A DNA stretch of 64,000 nt, taken from assembly GCF_000420945.1 (NCBI RefSeq), contig NZ_ATVX01000018.1, forward strand, positions 1 to 64,000, read 5' to 3'. The notes beneath the pieces were generated by a model, which did no database searches, had not been told where the DNA came from, and was given only the letters and a program-made list of their open reading frames with translations. This DNA is from Butyrivibrio sp. VCB2006. GTDB lineage: Bacteria > Bacillota > Clostridia > Lachnospirales > Lachnospiraceae. A program made the position numbers and the translations under genes. Positions 17,258 to 25,000 of the stretch are shown here, piece after piece (position 1 is the stretch's first letter; every line of letters starts with the position of its first letter).

Positions 17258-17900
17258 CCTTAGAGATATGAAAAGAAAACCCTACGGCGGAATCAGTAAT
17301 ATATCTAAATATCTTTTGGAACAGTACGGACAGCGAGGCGTTCTTGTAAAAAGAGGACGCCCCATTGTTATGAACCATAAATCCATGCTTGAGATAAGCG
17401 GACGAAAAACCAGAAACTGCTCAGTTGTTGCGGTTACAAGAGTTATTGATTATTACCGAAGGACCATGAAACTTCCGGGAATTCCAGAGGATATAAGGGA
17501 ACTTTACAGGGACGTGGAAGAAATTGCCGAAAGCTACTGTTATAACGATAAGATTGGCACTATACCTTTTTTTATCTCGGGAATAGCCAGAGAGTCTTTT
17601 GCAAGGTATGGAATCCAAACCAAGTGCAAGGGCGTGTATATCTGGACCTTTGAAAACCAGGTTGTAAAAGAAATATCTGCTGGCAGACCTGTTATCATGA
17701 ACATAGCAAGGGGCTATTACAAGGATCATACTGTTGTGGTGGCGGGCTACAGCATATGGAAAGTCGGAGATAAGCTATATCCCATGCTAAGGGTAATAGA
17801 TGGCTGGAGAAGCGGATATTATTATATTGACTACGAGGCCTTTGCTAAAGATATATCTCAATCAATATTTGGTTCTTTTAACACTATTGTTGTAAAATAA
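17244..17900 (+). CDS. C39-like papain-fold cysteine protease, no signal peptide
   Basis: The 218-residue protein has the order Cys, His, Asp expected of peptidase C39-like proteins: C59 in RNCSVVAVTRVIDYY, H162 in KDHTVVVAGY, and D186 in RVIDGWRSGYYYIDY. These positions and the hydrophobic strand after the His suggest an active papain fold. No signal peptide or membrane helix is visible, unlike the C39 domains fused to bacteriocin ABC exporters, so it may act in the cytoplasm or be a regulator. It overlaps the upstream paralog gene and is followed 49 bp later by a second papain-like protease. Alternative: a transglutaminase-like or acyltransferase relative. Confidence 0.7.
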   Translation: MIESDLRDMKRKPYGGISNISKYLLEQYGQRGVLVKRGRPIVMNHKSMLEISGRKTRNCSVVAVTRVIDYYRRTMKLPGIPEDIRELYRDVEEIAESYCYNDKIGTIPFFISGIARESFARYGIQTKCKGVYIWTFENQVVKEISAGRPVIMNIARGYYKDHTVVVAGYSIWKVGDKLYPMLRVIDGWRSGYYYIDYEAFAKDISQSIFGSFNTIVVK

Positions 17901-17949
17901 ATTATCGGTAAAACGCTTATTTGTTTATTGAAGAGATGAGGGGCTTTGC

Positions 17950-19800
17950 ATGAACAAGAAAGTGATAATTGCGGTAGGTGTTATTATTGTTATCTTAGGC
18001 GCTGTAGGCGTATGTTTTTATTTCTATGTCAATCCCAAGAATGCTAATTCATCAAGAAGAGATGGTCAGGTTGTGGCTTCTACAAGTGCAGAAGATGACC
18101 TGAATGCTGTAAACGGAGAACTTGATGAAAACTATCAGCAGGGAGGCAGTAATGGAGCCGACAGTGAAGCGGCCAAACAAAGAGAGCAGGACGACAGTGC
18201 TCTTTATTCATCATTACAGTCTATGGGGGCTACAGAGCCTGTTTCAGAATCTGTCGAAAGCGTTGAAGTAATTCTTTTGCCTGAAGCTATCAGCATTGCT
18301 GATGGTGATCCCGGGCAGTTCTACGGAAATGACGACTTTAGTGATGTTGTGCCTGTAGACATTCATTCTTTTTCAAGAGAAGATATTCCCACTAAATATG
18401 ATTCTAGAAATGTTGACGGAAAGAGCTATATAACTGATATTGAAGACCAGGGATATACTTCTTTGTGCTGGACCTATGCTGCTCTTGGTGCTATAGAGAG
18501 CGATCTTTTATTGCACAATGAGAGTTTATCGAGGGATGAACTTGATCTGTCTGAAAAACATCTTGCTTACAGTAACATGCATAGGGCCAACGGATCGGTG
18601 AATGGGTATATTGACGGAGACTACCGCGAATTTGTTAATGCTGATAATGAAGAAGGTGCCTGGATTTTTGATTATGACACAAATTATGTGGCAACCGGGG
18701 GCGTGGCTGACTTCTGTATAAGTCTTTTAACTGCCTGGAAAGGACCTGTATCTGAGAAAGGAAGTAATTCCTTTAAGAGTCTGTATGGGGAAAAGAATCT
18801 TTTTAAGGATAATGCTGATGTGCCATCGGACATCTATGAAAGTGAATATCATGTTCAAAATGTATGCGAGGTTCCGGCAGGCTATTCAAATAATACTATG
18901 ATCAAGCAGATGATAATGGAACACGGAAGTGTAACTGCGGGAGTCTATGCAGATGACAGATTCTGGAAGAGCCATAATTCTACACTCTATGCAGATTTTG
19001 GCACAGAAGAAGCTCCTACGGCAAACCATGAAGTTTTGATCATTGGTTGGGATGACGAGTACAGCAAGGACAACTTTACAATTAAGCCAAAGGAAGACGG
19101 AGCCTGGATTTGTAAGAATAGCTGGGGCAGTAAAAATGGCATAGAAGGATGTTTCTATTTGTCTTATTATGATCAGACCACAGGAAGAAATAATGTGGCG
19201 GCTTATTCATCGGCTGTTCCGGGGCAGGAAAGTTTCTATGACAACAATTATCAGGCTGCGGGCTTTTTGACCTACATGGTTAGCACATATGAAGACTCAG
19301 AGAATTATGTGACAACATATAGTAGTTCCGTTAATCCATACGGTATGCTTTACAAGGCCGTAGGCGATGAGACCATGAAAGCGATAGGTCTTATGGGACT
19401 TGAAACCTATCAGCAGTATGAATTTGATATATATGTAAATCCGGAAAATGACGGAGAGATAATAGAGTTTGCTAATTTGAAAAAGCCGGATCTGACAATG
19501 AAAGCTTCGGCTATAAGCGGTGGATATCATACCTTTGAACTTCCGGAAGAAATAGAGCTTGCTGCCGGAGATGAGTTCTTTATTCTGGTAAGGCCGGTTA
19601 CAAGCGGAAGACTTATATATGAACCAACTGTGGACTCTATCAGTAAGCCTAACTATGATGAGTGGAATAATCTGACGGGAAATGTTCATAATAACTATAC
19701 CGCCAGCGGATGCAGCTTCTATATAGCTTCTGATGGTACAGGCCTTGCAAGACAGGATGATAAGGACTTTTTTGTAAAGGCATATACAGTAAATAGGTGA
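17950..19800 (+). CDS. Surface C1A (papain) family protease with lectin-like C-terminal domain
   Basis: The 616-residue protein has an N-terminal membrane helix (about 4-27), a low-complexity linker, a papain domain and a C-terminal beta domain (about 435-616). The oxyanion Gln is in EDQGYTS, the nucleophile is C173 in LCWTYAALGA, the base H360 is in ANHEVLIIGWDD and N390 is in CKNSWGS, so catalysis should be intact. The layout matches C1 peptidases with a lectin-like domain found in gut Firmicutes. GAGGGG precedes the ATG. It is last in a four-gene cluster and is followed by a strong terminator. It is probably displayed outside the membrane for peptide or glycoprotein breakdown. Confidence 0.88.
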   Translation: MNKKVIIAVGVIIVILGAVGVCFYFYVNPKNANSSRRDGQVVASTSAEDDLNAVNGELDENYQQGGSNGADSEAAKQREQDDSALYSSLQSMGATEPVSESVESVEVILLPEAISIADGDPGQFYGNDDFSDVVPVDIHSFSREDIPTKYDSRNVDGKSYITDIEDQGYTSLCWTYAALGAIESDLLLHNESLSRDELDLSEKHLAYSNMHRANGSVNGYIDGDYREFVNADNEEGAWIFDYDTNYVATGGVADFCISLLTAWKGPVSEKGSNSFKSLYGEKNLFKDNADVPSDIYESEYHVQNVCEVPAGYSNNTMIKQMIMEHGSVTAGVYADDRFWKSHNSTLYADFGTEEAPTANHEVLIIGWDDEYSKDNFTIKPKEDGAWICKNSWGSKNGIEGCFYLSYYDQTTGRNNVAAYSSAVPGQESFYDNNYQAAGFLTYMVSTYEDSENYVTTYSSSVNPYGMLYKAVGDETMKAIGLMGLETYQQYEFDIYVNPENDGEIIEFANLKKPDLTMKASAISGGYHTFELPEEIELAAGDEFFILVRPVTSGRLIYEPTVDSISKPNYDEWNNLTGNVHNNYTASGCSFYIASDGTGLARQDDKDFFVKAYTVNR

Positions 19801-19823
19801 GAGTAGACATATATCGAAACAAA

Positions 19824-19859
19824 AAAGAGACGGCCAAGCGGTCGTCTCTTTGAATTTTT
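19824..19859. terminator. Bidirectional terminator after the protease cluster
   Basis: The stem AAAGAGACGGCC / GGTCGTCTCTTT (12 bp, one G:T) has loop AAGC. The plus-strand T-tract is TTTGAATTTTT; on the minus strand the tract is stronger (TTTTTTGTTT). It could also end a minus-strand RNA covering the adjacent repeated element. Confidence 0.85.
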
Positions 19860-19950
19860 GGGAGGAGGGCTGTTTAATGGGGAGTTAAACAGCCCAGGTA
19901 TGAAAAAAGTTTTGTTGGGGGAGTGAGAATTTTTATTCTCACTATATATA
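19860..19950. ncRNA. Two-hairpin repeated element, copy A
   Basis: Read on the plus strand: GGGAGGAGGG, an 11-bp stem GGGCTGTTTAA / TTAAACAGCCC around loop TGGGGAG, a linker with GTATGAAAAAAG and TTTTGTTGGGGGAG, a 9-bp stem AGTGAGAAT / ATTCTCACT, then TATATATA. Copy B has the same loop and linker, but both stems differ with pairing kept, which is evidence for a functional structure. Read on the minus strand it has C-rich single-stranded patches (CTCCCCC, CTCCCCA, CCCTCCTCCC) and ends in a strong terminator, as an sRNA would. The strand is not decided. Confidence 0.75.
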
Positions 19951-20055
19951 TCGGTGGAGGTTGCAAAAACTTAACACTATAATGACTATTTTTTTATGGT
20001 AAATAATATACGAAATAACGAACAATATTTTGTGCAGTAATGTCAGAACGAACGT

Positions 20056-20084
20056 TTGCAAAATGATTGAAAGTGTGTTATATT
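20056..20084 (+). promoter_or_regulatory. Promoter of the small protein gene at 20113
   Basis: TTGCAA (20056-20061) and TATATT (20079-20084) are separated by 17 bp. Transcription would begin near 20091, about 22 nt before the start codon. Confidence 0.65.
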
Positions 20085-20112
20085 GTGTTTGATATTAAGA
20101 AAGGCACAAGAT

Positions 20113-20442
20113 ATGGCTAAGAATATAAAAGAAGTAGATGAGATTAGTACAACAGATAAATTAAAGGCTTTTAAGACACTTAAGGATGCAGGTCTTAGAG
20201 TCGAATTTAACGGCAGCGGTGTTCCTACAGTTGTTTGTGCCCGTGTAGAAGATATGGACAAAGAACTGAAGAATGTTAAGAAGCTTCTCAAGGAACTTAG
20301 ATACAACGGCAGCTTTGGTGTTAGAGGACCAAGGAAGAGCGATTCCAATATTATTGAGGATGAGAGAGAAACTGCTATGAGTCCTGTAATCGATGAGGAT
20401 GCAGTAGAAGTGACAGAGAGCTCAGAAGTATTAACAGCTTAA
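20113..20442 (+). CDS. Small hypothetical protein between the two RNA elements
   Basis: I do not recognise this 109-residue protein. It starts MAKNIKEVDEIS with GAAAGG 8 bp upstream. Residues 1-75 look like a compact alpha/beta domain ending in the amphipathic helix VEDMDKELKNVKKLLKEL. Residues 76-109 form an acidic, probably disordered tail. There are no membrane helices or zinc ligands. The gene is a single-gene unit with its own promoter and terminator, flanked on both sides by copies of the two-hairpin element, so it may be functionally linked to them. An in-frame TTG ten codons upstream has no ribosome binding site. Confidence 0.75.
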   Translation: MAKNIKEVDEISTTDKLKAFKTLKDAGLRVEFNGSGVPTVVCARVEDMDKELKNVKKLLKELRYNGSFGVRGPRKSDSNIIEDERETAMSPVIDEDAVEVTESSEVLTA

Positions 20443-20466
20443 CTTTATATTGAATAGACATAATAA

Positions 20467-20496
20467 AACCACCTATCACTAGGTGGTTGTTTTTTT
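20467..20496. terminator. Terminator after the small protein gene, next to element copy B
   Basis: The stem AACCACCTA / TAGGTGGTT has loop TCAC and is followed by GTTTTTTT on the plus strand. On the minus strand TTTTATT follows. Element copy B begins directly after the T-tract, the same arrangement as copy A. Confidence 0.9.
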
Positions 20497-20590
20497 GGGA
20501 GGAGGGGTCGACCAGTGGGGAGCCGATCGACCCGGTATGAAAAAAGTTTTGTTGGGGGAGTCAGAAGTTATTCACTTCTGATAGTATATA
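20497..20590. ncRNA. Two-hairpin repeated element, copy B
   Basis: The first 64 nt have exactly the length of copy A. The box GGGAGGAGGG, loop TGGGGAG and the 27-nt linker from GGTATGAAAA to GGGGGAG are identical. Stem 1 is GGGTCGA / TCGACCC plus two inner pairs, and stem 2 is TCAGAAGT / ACTTCTGA; both differ from copy A yet still pair. On the minus strand a promoter-like pair, TTGTCC (20613-20608) and TATATA (20590-20585) with a 17-bp spacer, precedes it. That predicts a start inside stem 2, which counts somewhat against that promoter. Confidence 0.75.
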
Positions 20591-20701
20591 TATTAGTGTC
20601 TAAATTTGGACAAAATATGGACGATTTATAAATTAAACATAAAGTAAATCGAAATAATAAATAACTAGACACGATATATAGTTAATTTTGCAATAATTCT
20701 T

Positions 20702-20728
20702 TTGGAAACACACGAAATATTGTATAAT
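20702..20728 (+). promoter_or_regulatory. Possible promoter for the CbiD-like gene
   Basis: A consensus TATAAT (20723-20728) lies about 75 bp upstream of the gene. TTGGAA at 20702-20707 is a -35 candidate but the spacer is only 15 bp. The rest of 20591-20804 is AT-rich with no gene. Confidence 0.45.
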
Positions 20729-20804
20729 TAAAAGTGTATATCATGTTGTAGTAGCTATTCACAGACACATAATGTTGTGGTTTTGCTAATTTGAGAGGCT
20801 TTAT

Positions 20805-22007
20805 ATGGATCGATTTACTGTTCAGACTCCGAATAGTTTACTTAGCCCTGCTTCATCCGGTGACTGCATGGCAGCTGCCGCATTGGCTGCAGCCAGCGAC
20901 CTGATCTTCAGGATCAGATTTGACAGCATAACTGTAAGCCACGGTAGTGCAAGCAGAAACATAGAAGTTAAAAGGATTGACGAAAACTGCACAGGCAGAC
21001 AGTCTGAGTATTCGTGTGTTGTAGAAGGCGCAGCTCCGCCGGACATCAAAGATAGGGCAGAAATCCGCGTTAATGTCTCTTATATAGACGATATTTCCAG
21101 GGTAAGCGAGAATGCCCATGTTGATACCAGATTTGCCAATCTCTTCATGGTTGGCGGCGAGGGAATAGGAACAGCCATGGGAAATCAACCAGGATTTCTT
21201 AATGGAGAAGCTTTAATTGATAAGAATGTTCGAAATACCGTTTTTGAAACGGTGGCTGATGTATGTGAGATTTCAGATGGAGCTCAGCTACTTCTTATCA
21301 CTGTGAGCTGCCCGGAAGGAATGATGATAGCGGCAGGAAATGCCATGGGTCAGACTATGTTCACAGGCGGAATATCCATTATCGGAGAACACGCCACACT
21401 GCCCAAGATTCATCAGAGAGAAATTACCGAATCAATTGACAGACAGATAAAAATGCAGGTAGAACAGGGAGTTACAAGTGTTTTGGTTGCTCCGGGAGGC
21501 TACTGCGCTGATAAAATCAATAATGAGCTTCATGTGCCGCTTAATACAGCTGTTTATTGTTATAACTACCCGGGACAGGCTATTGATACCTGTGCTTCTC
21601 TTGGAGTCACCTACATGCTTCTTGTGGGCAATGTAGGTAAGCTGGTTAAATTGGCTGCAGGTATTACAAATACCAATTCATATGCTTCGGATGGCAGAAG
21701 AGAGATATTTGCTGCCCATACAGCTATAGTTGGTGGAACATCCAGTCAGGTCAGAACAGTGATGAGCTGTCTTACCTGTGATGAGATACTGAATCTACTG
21801 AATAACTGGGGACTTAGAGACAGAGTAATGGCCAGTATCATGCATTCTATCAGCGAATACGGCAGTATCAGAAGCCATAGAAGGCTTAATCTTGCTGTTG
21901 CGCTGTTTTCGGAGGAATTTGGACTTCTGGGATACACACAGAACACAAAAAATGTTCTGATTAAGGTTTCTCAAGAACAATTTGCATTGTCACGTAAGCT
22001 AAAATAG
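20805..22007 (+). CDS. Divergent CbiD-like protein (cobalt-precorrin-5B C1-methyltransferase family)
   Basis: The 400-residue protein follows CbiD over most of its length: VGGEGIGTAMGNQPGF resembles the GG.GVG.VTK.GL motif, then FTGGISIIGEHATLPKIHQREI matches GGISILGTTGIVEPMS, and a VLVAPGGYCAD segment follows. CbiD methylates C-1 in anaerobic corrin-ring synthesis. The usual N-terminal GYTTGSCAAAA is replaced by LSPASSGDCMAAAALAA, so substrate handling may differ. No other cobalamin genes lie nearby, whereas cbiD is normally in a large cob/cbi operon. It could be a real but dispersed cbiD or a paralog with another role. GAGAGG lies 6 bp before the ATG. Confidence 0.7.
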   Translation: MDRFTVQTPNSLLSPASSGDCMAAAALAAASDLIFRIRFDSITVSHGSASRNIEVKRIDENCTGRQSEYSCVVEGAAPPDIKDRAEIRVNVSYIDDISRVSENAHVDTRFANLFMVGGEGIGTAMGNQPGFLNGEALIDKNVRNTVFETVADVCEISDGAQLLLITVSCPEGMMIAAGNAMGQTMFTGGISIIGEHATLPKIHQREITESIDRQIKMQVEQGVTSVLVAPGGYCADKINNELHVPLNTAVYCYNYPGQAIDTCASLGVTYMLLVGNVGKLVKLAAGITNTNSYASDGRREIFAAHTAIVGGTSSQVRTVMSCLTCDEILNLLNNWGLRDRVMASIMHSISEYGSIRSHRRLNLAVALFSEEFGLLGYTQNTKNVLIKVSQEQFALSRKLK

Positions 22008-22071
22008 AGTATTCTATATTAGATACTATTTTGAATAGTAAAAAGTTTTGCGTTTAGGAGATATTGGGGAA

Positions 22072-23169
22072 ATGAGTAAGATTATTTTGACTGGAGACCG
22101 CCCTACAGGAAAGCTTCACGTAGGTCATTACGTAGGCTCTCTTCGCAGAAGGGTTGAGCTTCAGAATTCTGGGGAATTTGATAAAATTTTTATCATGATC
22201 GCTGATGCGCAGGCTCTTACTGATAATGCTGACAACCCAGAGAAGGTTCGTCAGAACATTATTGAGGTTGCGCTGGATTATCTTGCGGTAGGTCTTGATC
22301 CTGCCAAGTCTACACTGTTTATACAGTCACAGATTCCGGAACTTACAGAGTTATCTTTTTATTATATGAACCTTGTTACAGTTTCAAGACTTCAGAGAAA
22401 CCCTACTGTTAAGTCTGAAATTGCCATGAGAAACTTCGAGACAAGTATTCCTGTTGGATTCTTTACATATCCTATCAGCCAGGCTGCTGATATCACAGCA
22501 TTCAAGGCTACTACAGTTCCTGTTGGTGAGGATCAGGAGCCTATGCTTGAGCAGTGTAAGGAAATCGTAAGGAAGTTTAATTCAGTTTATGGTGAAGCTC
22601 TGGTTGAGCCGGAAATTCTTTTACCTGATAATGCTGCATGCCTCCGTCTTCCTGGTATTGACGGTAAGGCCAAGATGAGTAAGTCTCTTGGTAACTGCAT
22701 CTACCTTTCAGAGGAACCTGAGTCAATTCAGAAGAAGGTTATGAGCATGTTCACAGATCCTAATCACCTTAGAGTCGAGGATCCAGGCCAGGTTGAAGGT
22801 AATCCTGTATTTATTTATCTTGATGCCTTTGCCAAGGATGAGCATTTTGCAGAATTTGCTCCTGATTATGCTAATCTTCAGGAGATGAAGGGTCACTATT
22901 CAAGAGGCGGACTGGGCGATGTTAAGGTTAAGAGATTCCTTAATAACGTTCTTCAGGCTGAGCTTGAGCCTATCCGCAATAGGAGAAAAGAGTTCCAGAA
23001 GGATATACCTTATGTATATGAGGTACTTAGAAAGGGAAGCCAGGTAGCTGAGGAAGTTGCTGCACAGACACTTGCTGATGTAAAGAAAGCAATGAAGATC
23101 AACTATTTTGACGATAAAGAACTTATAGCTATGCAATCTGCAAAGTATGAGGAGAATGGCGACTTATGA
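22072..23169 (+). CDS. trpS: Tryptophanyl-tRNA synthetase
   Basis: TrpRS charges tRNA-Trp. The 365-residue class I synthetase has its HIGH-type motif as HVGH (16-19) in [12 protein letters not shown] and its KMSKS motif at 201-205 in [10 protein letters not shown]. The start is the ATG preceded by AGGAG and GGGGA; a TTG eight codons upstream lacks a ribosome binding site. No T-box leader is seen in the 64-bp gap before it. The stop overlaps the glgA start (ATGA), an unusual pairing of translation and glycogen genes, so both are probably cotranscribed. Confidence 0.95.
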   Translation: MSKIILTGDRPTGKLHVGHYVGSLRRRVELQNSGEFDKIFIMIADAQALTDNADNPEKVRQNIIEVALDYLAVGLDPAKSTLFIQSQIPELTELSFYYMNLVTVSRLQRNPTVKSEIAMRNFETSIPVGFFTYPISQAADITAFKATTVPVGEDQEPMLEQCKEIVRKFNSVYGEALVEPEILLPDNAACLRLPGIDGKAKMSKSLGNCIYLSEEPESIQKKVMSMFTDPNHLRVEDPGQVEGNPVFIYLDAFAKDEHFAEFAPDYANLQEMKGHYSRGGLGDVKVKRFLNNVLQAELEPIRNRRKEFQKDIPYVYEVLRKGSQVAEEVAAQTLADVKKAMKINYFDDKELIAMQSAKYEENGDL

Positions 23170-24611
23170 AAAACATCCTTTTTGTAGCTTCTGAAGGAGT
23201 ACCATTTATAAAAACTGGTGGACTTGCTGATGTAGTTGGATCACTTCCTAAGGATATCGACAAGAGATATTTTGATGTTCGCGTGATTCTGCCACTATAT
23301 AAATGCATTAATCAGCAGCTCAAAGAGAAGATGGAGTATATATCCAATTTTTACATGGATTTCCATTGGAAAAATGAGTATGTAGGTATCTTCAGAGCCG
23401 AAGTTGATGGAATTAAGTACTATTTTATTGATAATGAGTTTTATTTTAACGGGATGAAGCCTTATGGAGATGATGTTCTCTTTGAGATTGAGAAGTTTGC
23501 GTTCTTCTCAAAGGCAGCACTCTCAATTCTTCCTGTTATTGATTTTAGGCCTGATATCATCCATTGCCATGACTGGCAGACCGGTCTTGTTCCCGTATAT
23601 CTCAAGGAGAGATTCCAGGGCAGCGAATTCTACAGAGGAATTAAGGCCATTATGACAATTCATAACCTTAAATTTCAGGGCAAATGGGATATTAAGGCTG
23701 TTCAGGATATTACAGGACTTCCTGATTATTATTTCACACCTGATAAGCTTGGACTTTTCAAGGATGCTAACCTTCTTAAGGGCGGTATTGTTTATGCAGA
23801 TGCCATTACTACAGTTAGTAAGGCTTATGCAGAGGAAATCAAGACTCAGTTCTATGGTGAGGAACTTGACGGACTCCTTCGCGCTAGGGCTAATGACCTT
23901 AGAGGTATTGTAAATGGTATTGATTATACTGACTTTAATCCGGAGACAGATAAGTATATTCCATATCAGTACAATGCTATAAACTTCCGTAAAGAGAAGG
24001 TTAAGAATAAGAGAGCACTTCAGAAGGAACTTGGTCTTAAGGAAGACGACAAGTGCATGATGATCGGTATTGTATCAAGACTTACTGATCAGAAGGGCTT
24101 TGACCTTATTAACTATGTTCTTGATGAACTTTGTCAGGATGCTATCCAGCTTGTTGTGCTTGGTACAGGAACTGAGCAGTATGAGAATGCTTTCAGACAT
24201 TTTGACTGGAAGTATCACGATAAGGTTTCTGCAAATATTTATTATTCAGAGCCTATGTCTCATAAGATTTATGCTGCATCTGATGCATTCCTTATGCCAT
24301 CACTGTTTGAGCCTTGCGGACTTTCACAGCTCATGGCACTTAGATATGGTACTATTCCGATTGTGCGTCAGACAGGTGGACTTATTGATACTGTTGAGCC
24401 TTACAACAAGTTTGAGAGCACAGGAACCGGCTTTGGATTCCTTAACTATAATGCTCATGAGATGCTTGGAACCATCAGAGAAGCTGAACATGTATACTAT
24501 GATCAGAAACGTGAATGGAACAAGATGATCGACAGAGCTATGGCAGTTGACTTCTCATGGAAGGTTTCCGCTGAGAAGTACCAGGAAATGTACGACTGGT
24601 TAAAACCATAA
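23166..24611 (+). CDS. glgA: Glycogen synthase (ADP-glucose type, GT5)
   Basis: GlgA transfers glucose from ADP-glucose to alpha-1,4-glucan. The 481-residue protein begins [28 protein letters not shown] with K16-T-G-G, the ADP-glucose-binding motif. The C-terminal Rossmann domain carries [15 protein letters not shown] and [10 protein letters not shown], typical of GT5 retaining enzymes. The length is normal (about 480). It is translationally coupled to trpS; no other glg genes are in the window. Confidence 0.95.
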   Translation: MKNILFVASEGVPFIKTGGLADVVGSLPKDIDKRYFDVRVILPLYKCINQQLKEKMEYISNFYMDFHWKNEYVGIFRAEVDGIKYYFIDNEFYFNGMKPYGDDVLFEIEKFAFFSKAALSILPVIDFRPDIIHCHDWQTGLVPVYLKERFQGSEFYRGIKAIMTIHNLKFQGKWDIKAVQDITGLPDYYFTPDKLGLFKDANLLKGGIVYADAITTVSKAYAEEIKTQFYGEELDGLLRARANDLRGIVNGIDYTDFNPETDKYIPYQYNAINFRKEKVKNKRALQKELGLKEDDKCMMIGIVSRLTDQKGFDLINYVLDELCQDAIQLVVLGTGTEQYENAFRHFDWKYHDKVSANIYYSEPMSHKIYAASDAFLMPSLFEPCGLSQLMALRYGTIPIVRQTGGLIDTVEPYNKFESTGTGFGFLNYNAHEMLGTIREAEHVYYDQKREWNKMIDRAMAVDFSWKVSAEKYQEMYDWLKP

Positions 24612-24703
24612 TTCGACAATAGGACGGCAGAATTAGTAAAGAATTGCTCACAAGATTTCAAGCTTTGCTCATTTCTGGCTCGTCGTAATTTGCTTAAACT
24701 CAT

Positions 24704-24764
24704 AAAAGAAGGATAGCCTCCTTTCAGCGTTGTTCAAAGAAGTCGGCTATCCTTCTTTTCTTTG
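24704..24764. terminator. Strong bidirectional terminator after glgA
   Basis: A perfect 15-bp stem (24704-24718 with 24745-24759, core AGAAGGATAGCC) has a 26-nt loop. The plus-strand tail is TTTTCTTTGTTTTG. The 92 bp between the glgA stop and the stem hold no gene. Confidence 0.85.
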
Positions 24765-24784
24765 TTTTGTAAATTATCTCCTCG

Positions 24785-24799
24785 TGCGAATGATTCGCA
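24785..24799. repeat. Perfect 7-1-7 palindrome TGCGAAT-G-ATTCGCA
   Basis: This short inverted repeat lies in the 236-bp gene-free stretch between the glgA terminator and the flippase gene. It has operator-like size but is 130 bp upstream of the promoter, so its role is unknown. Nothing else recognisable lies in 24800-24928. Confidence 0.5.
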
Positions 24800-24928
24800 A
24801 AGATTGAATCTCTTACTTGCAATTTCTTAACTAATTCTGCCTGTTTTCTGCCAGCCAAATAATATGTAAACAATTTTGATATTAATGTACACGGATATAC
24901 GCGTTGTTTAAAGCGCTTTTGGGGAATG

Positions 24929-24957
24929 TTGACACTGGGAGAGTTCTTAATCATAAT
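24929..24957 (+). promoter_or_regulatory. Strong sigma-A promoter for the flippase gene
   Basis: A consensus TTGACA (24929-24934), a 17-bp spacer and CATAAT (24952-24957) predict a start near 24964. This is one of the best -35/-10 pairs in the window. Confidence 0.8.
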
Positions 24958-25000
24958 ATTTGAAGTGAGATGAGATTTCAGGATTGGAAATAATATATAG

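Noticed and set aside
19878..19889. Tiny ORF (ATG GGG AGT TAA) behind GGAGGAGG in element copy A
   Set aside because: Copy B does not preserve the ATG or stop, while it does preserve stem pairing, so RNA structure rather than translation is conserved.
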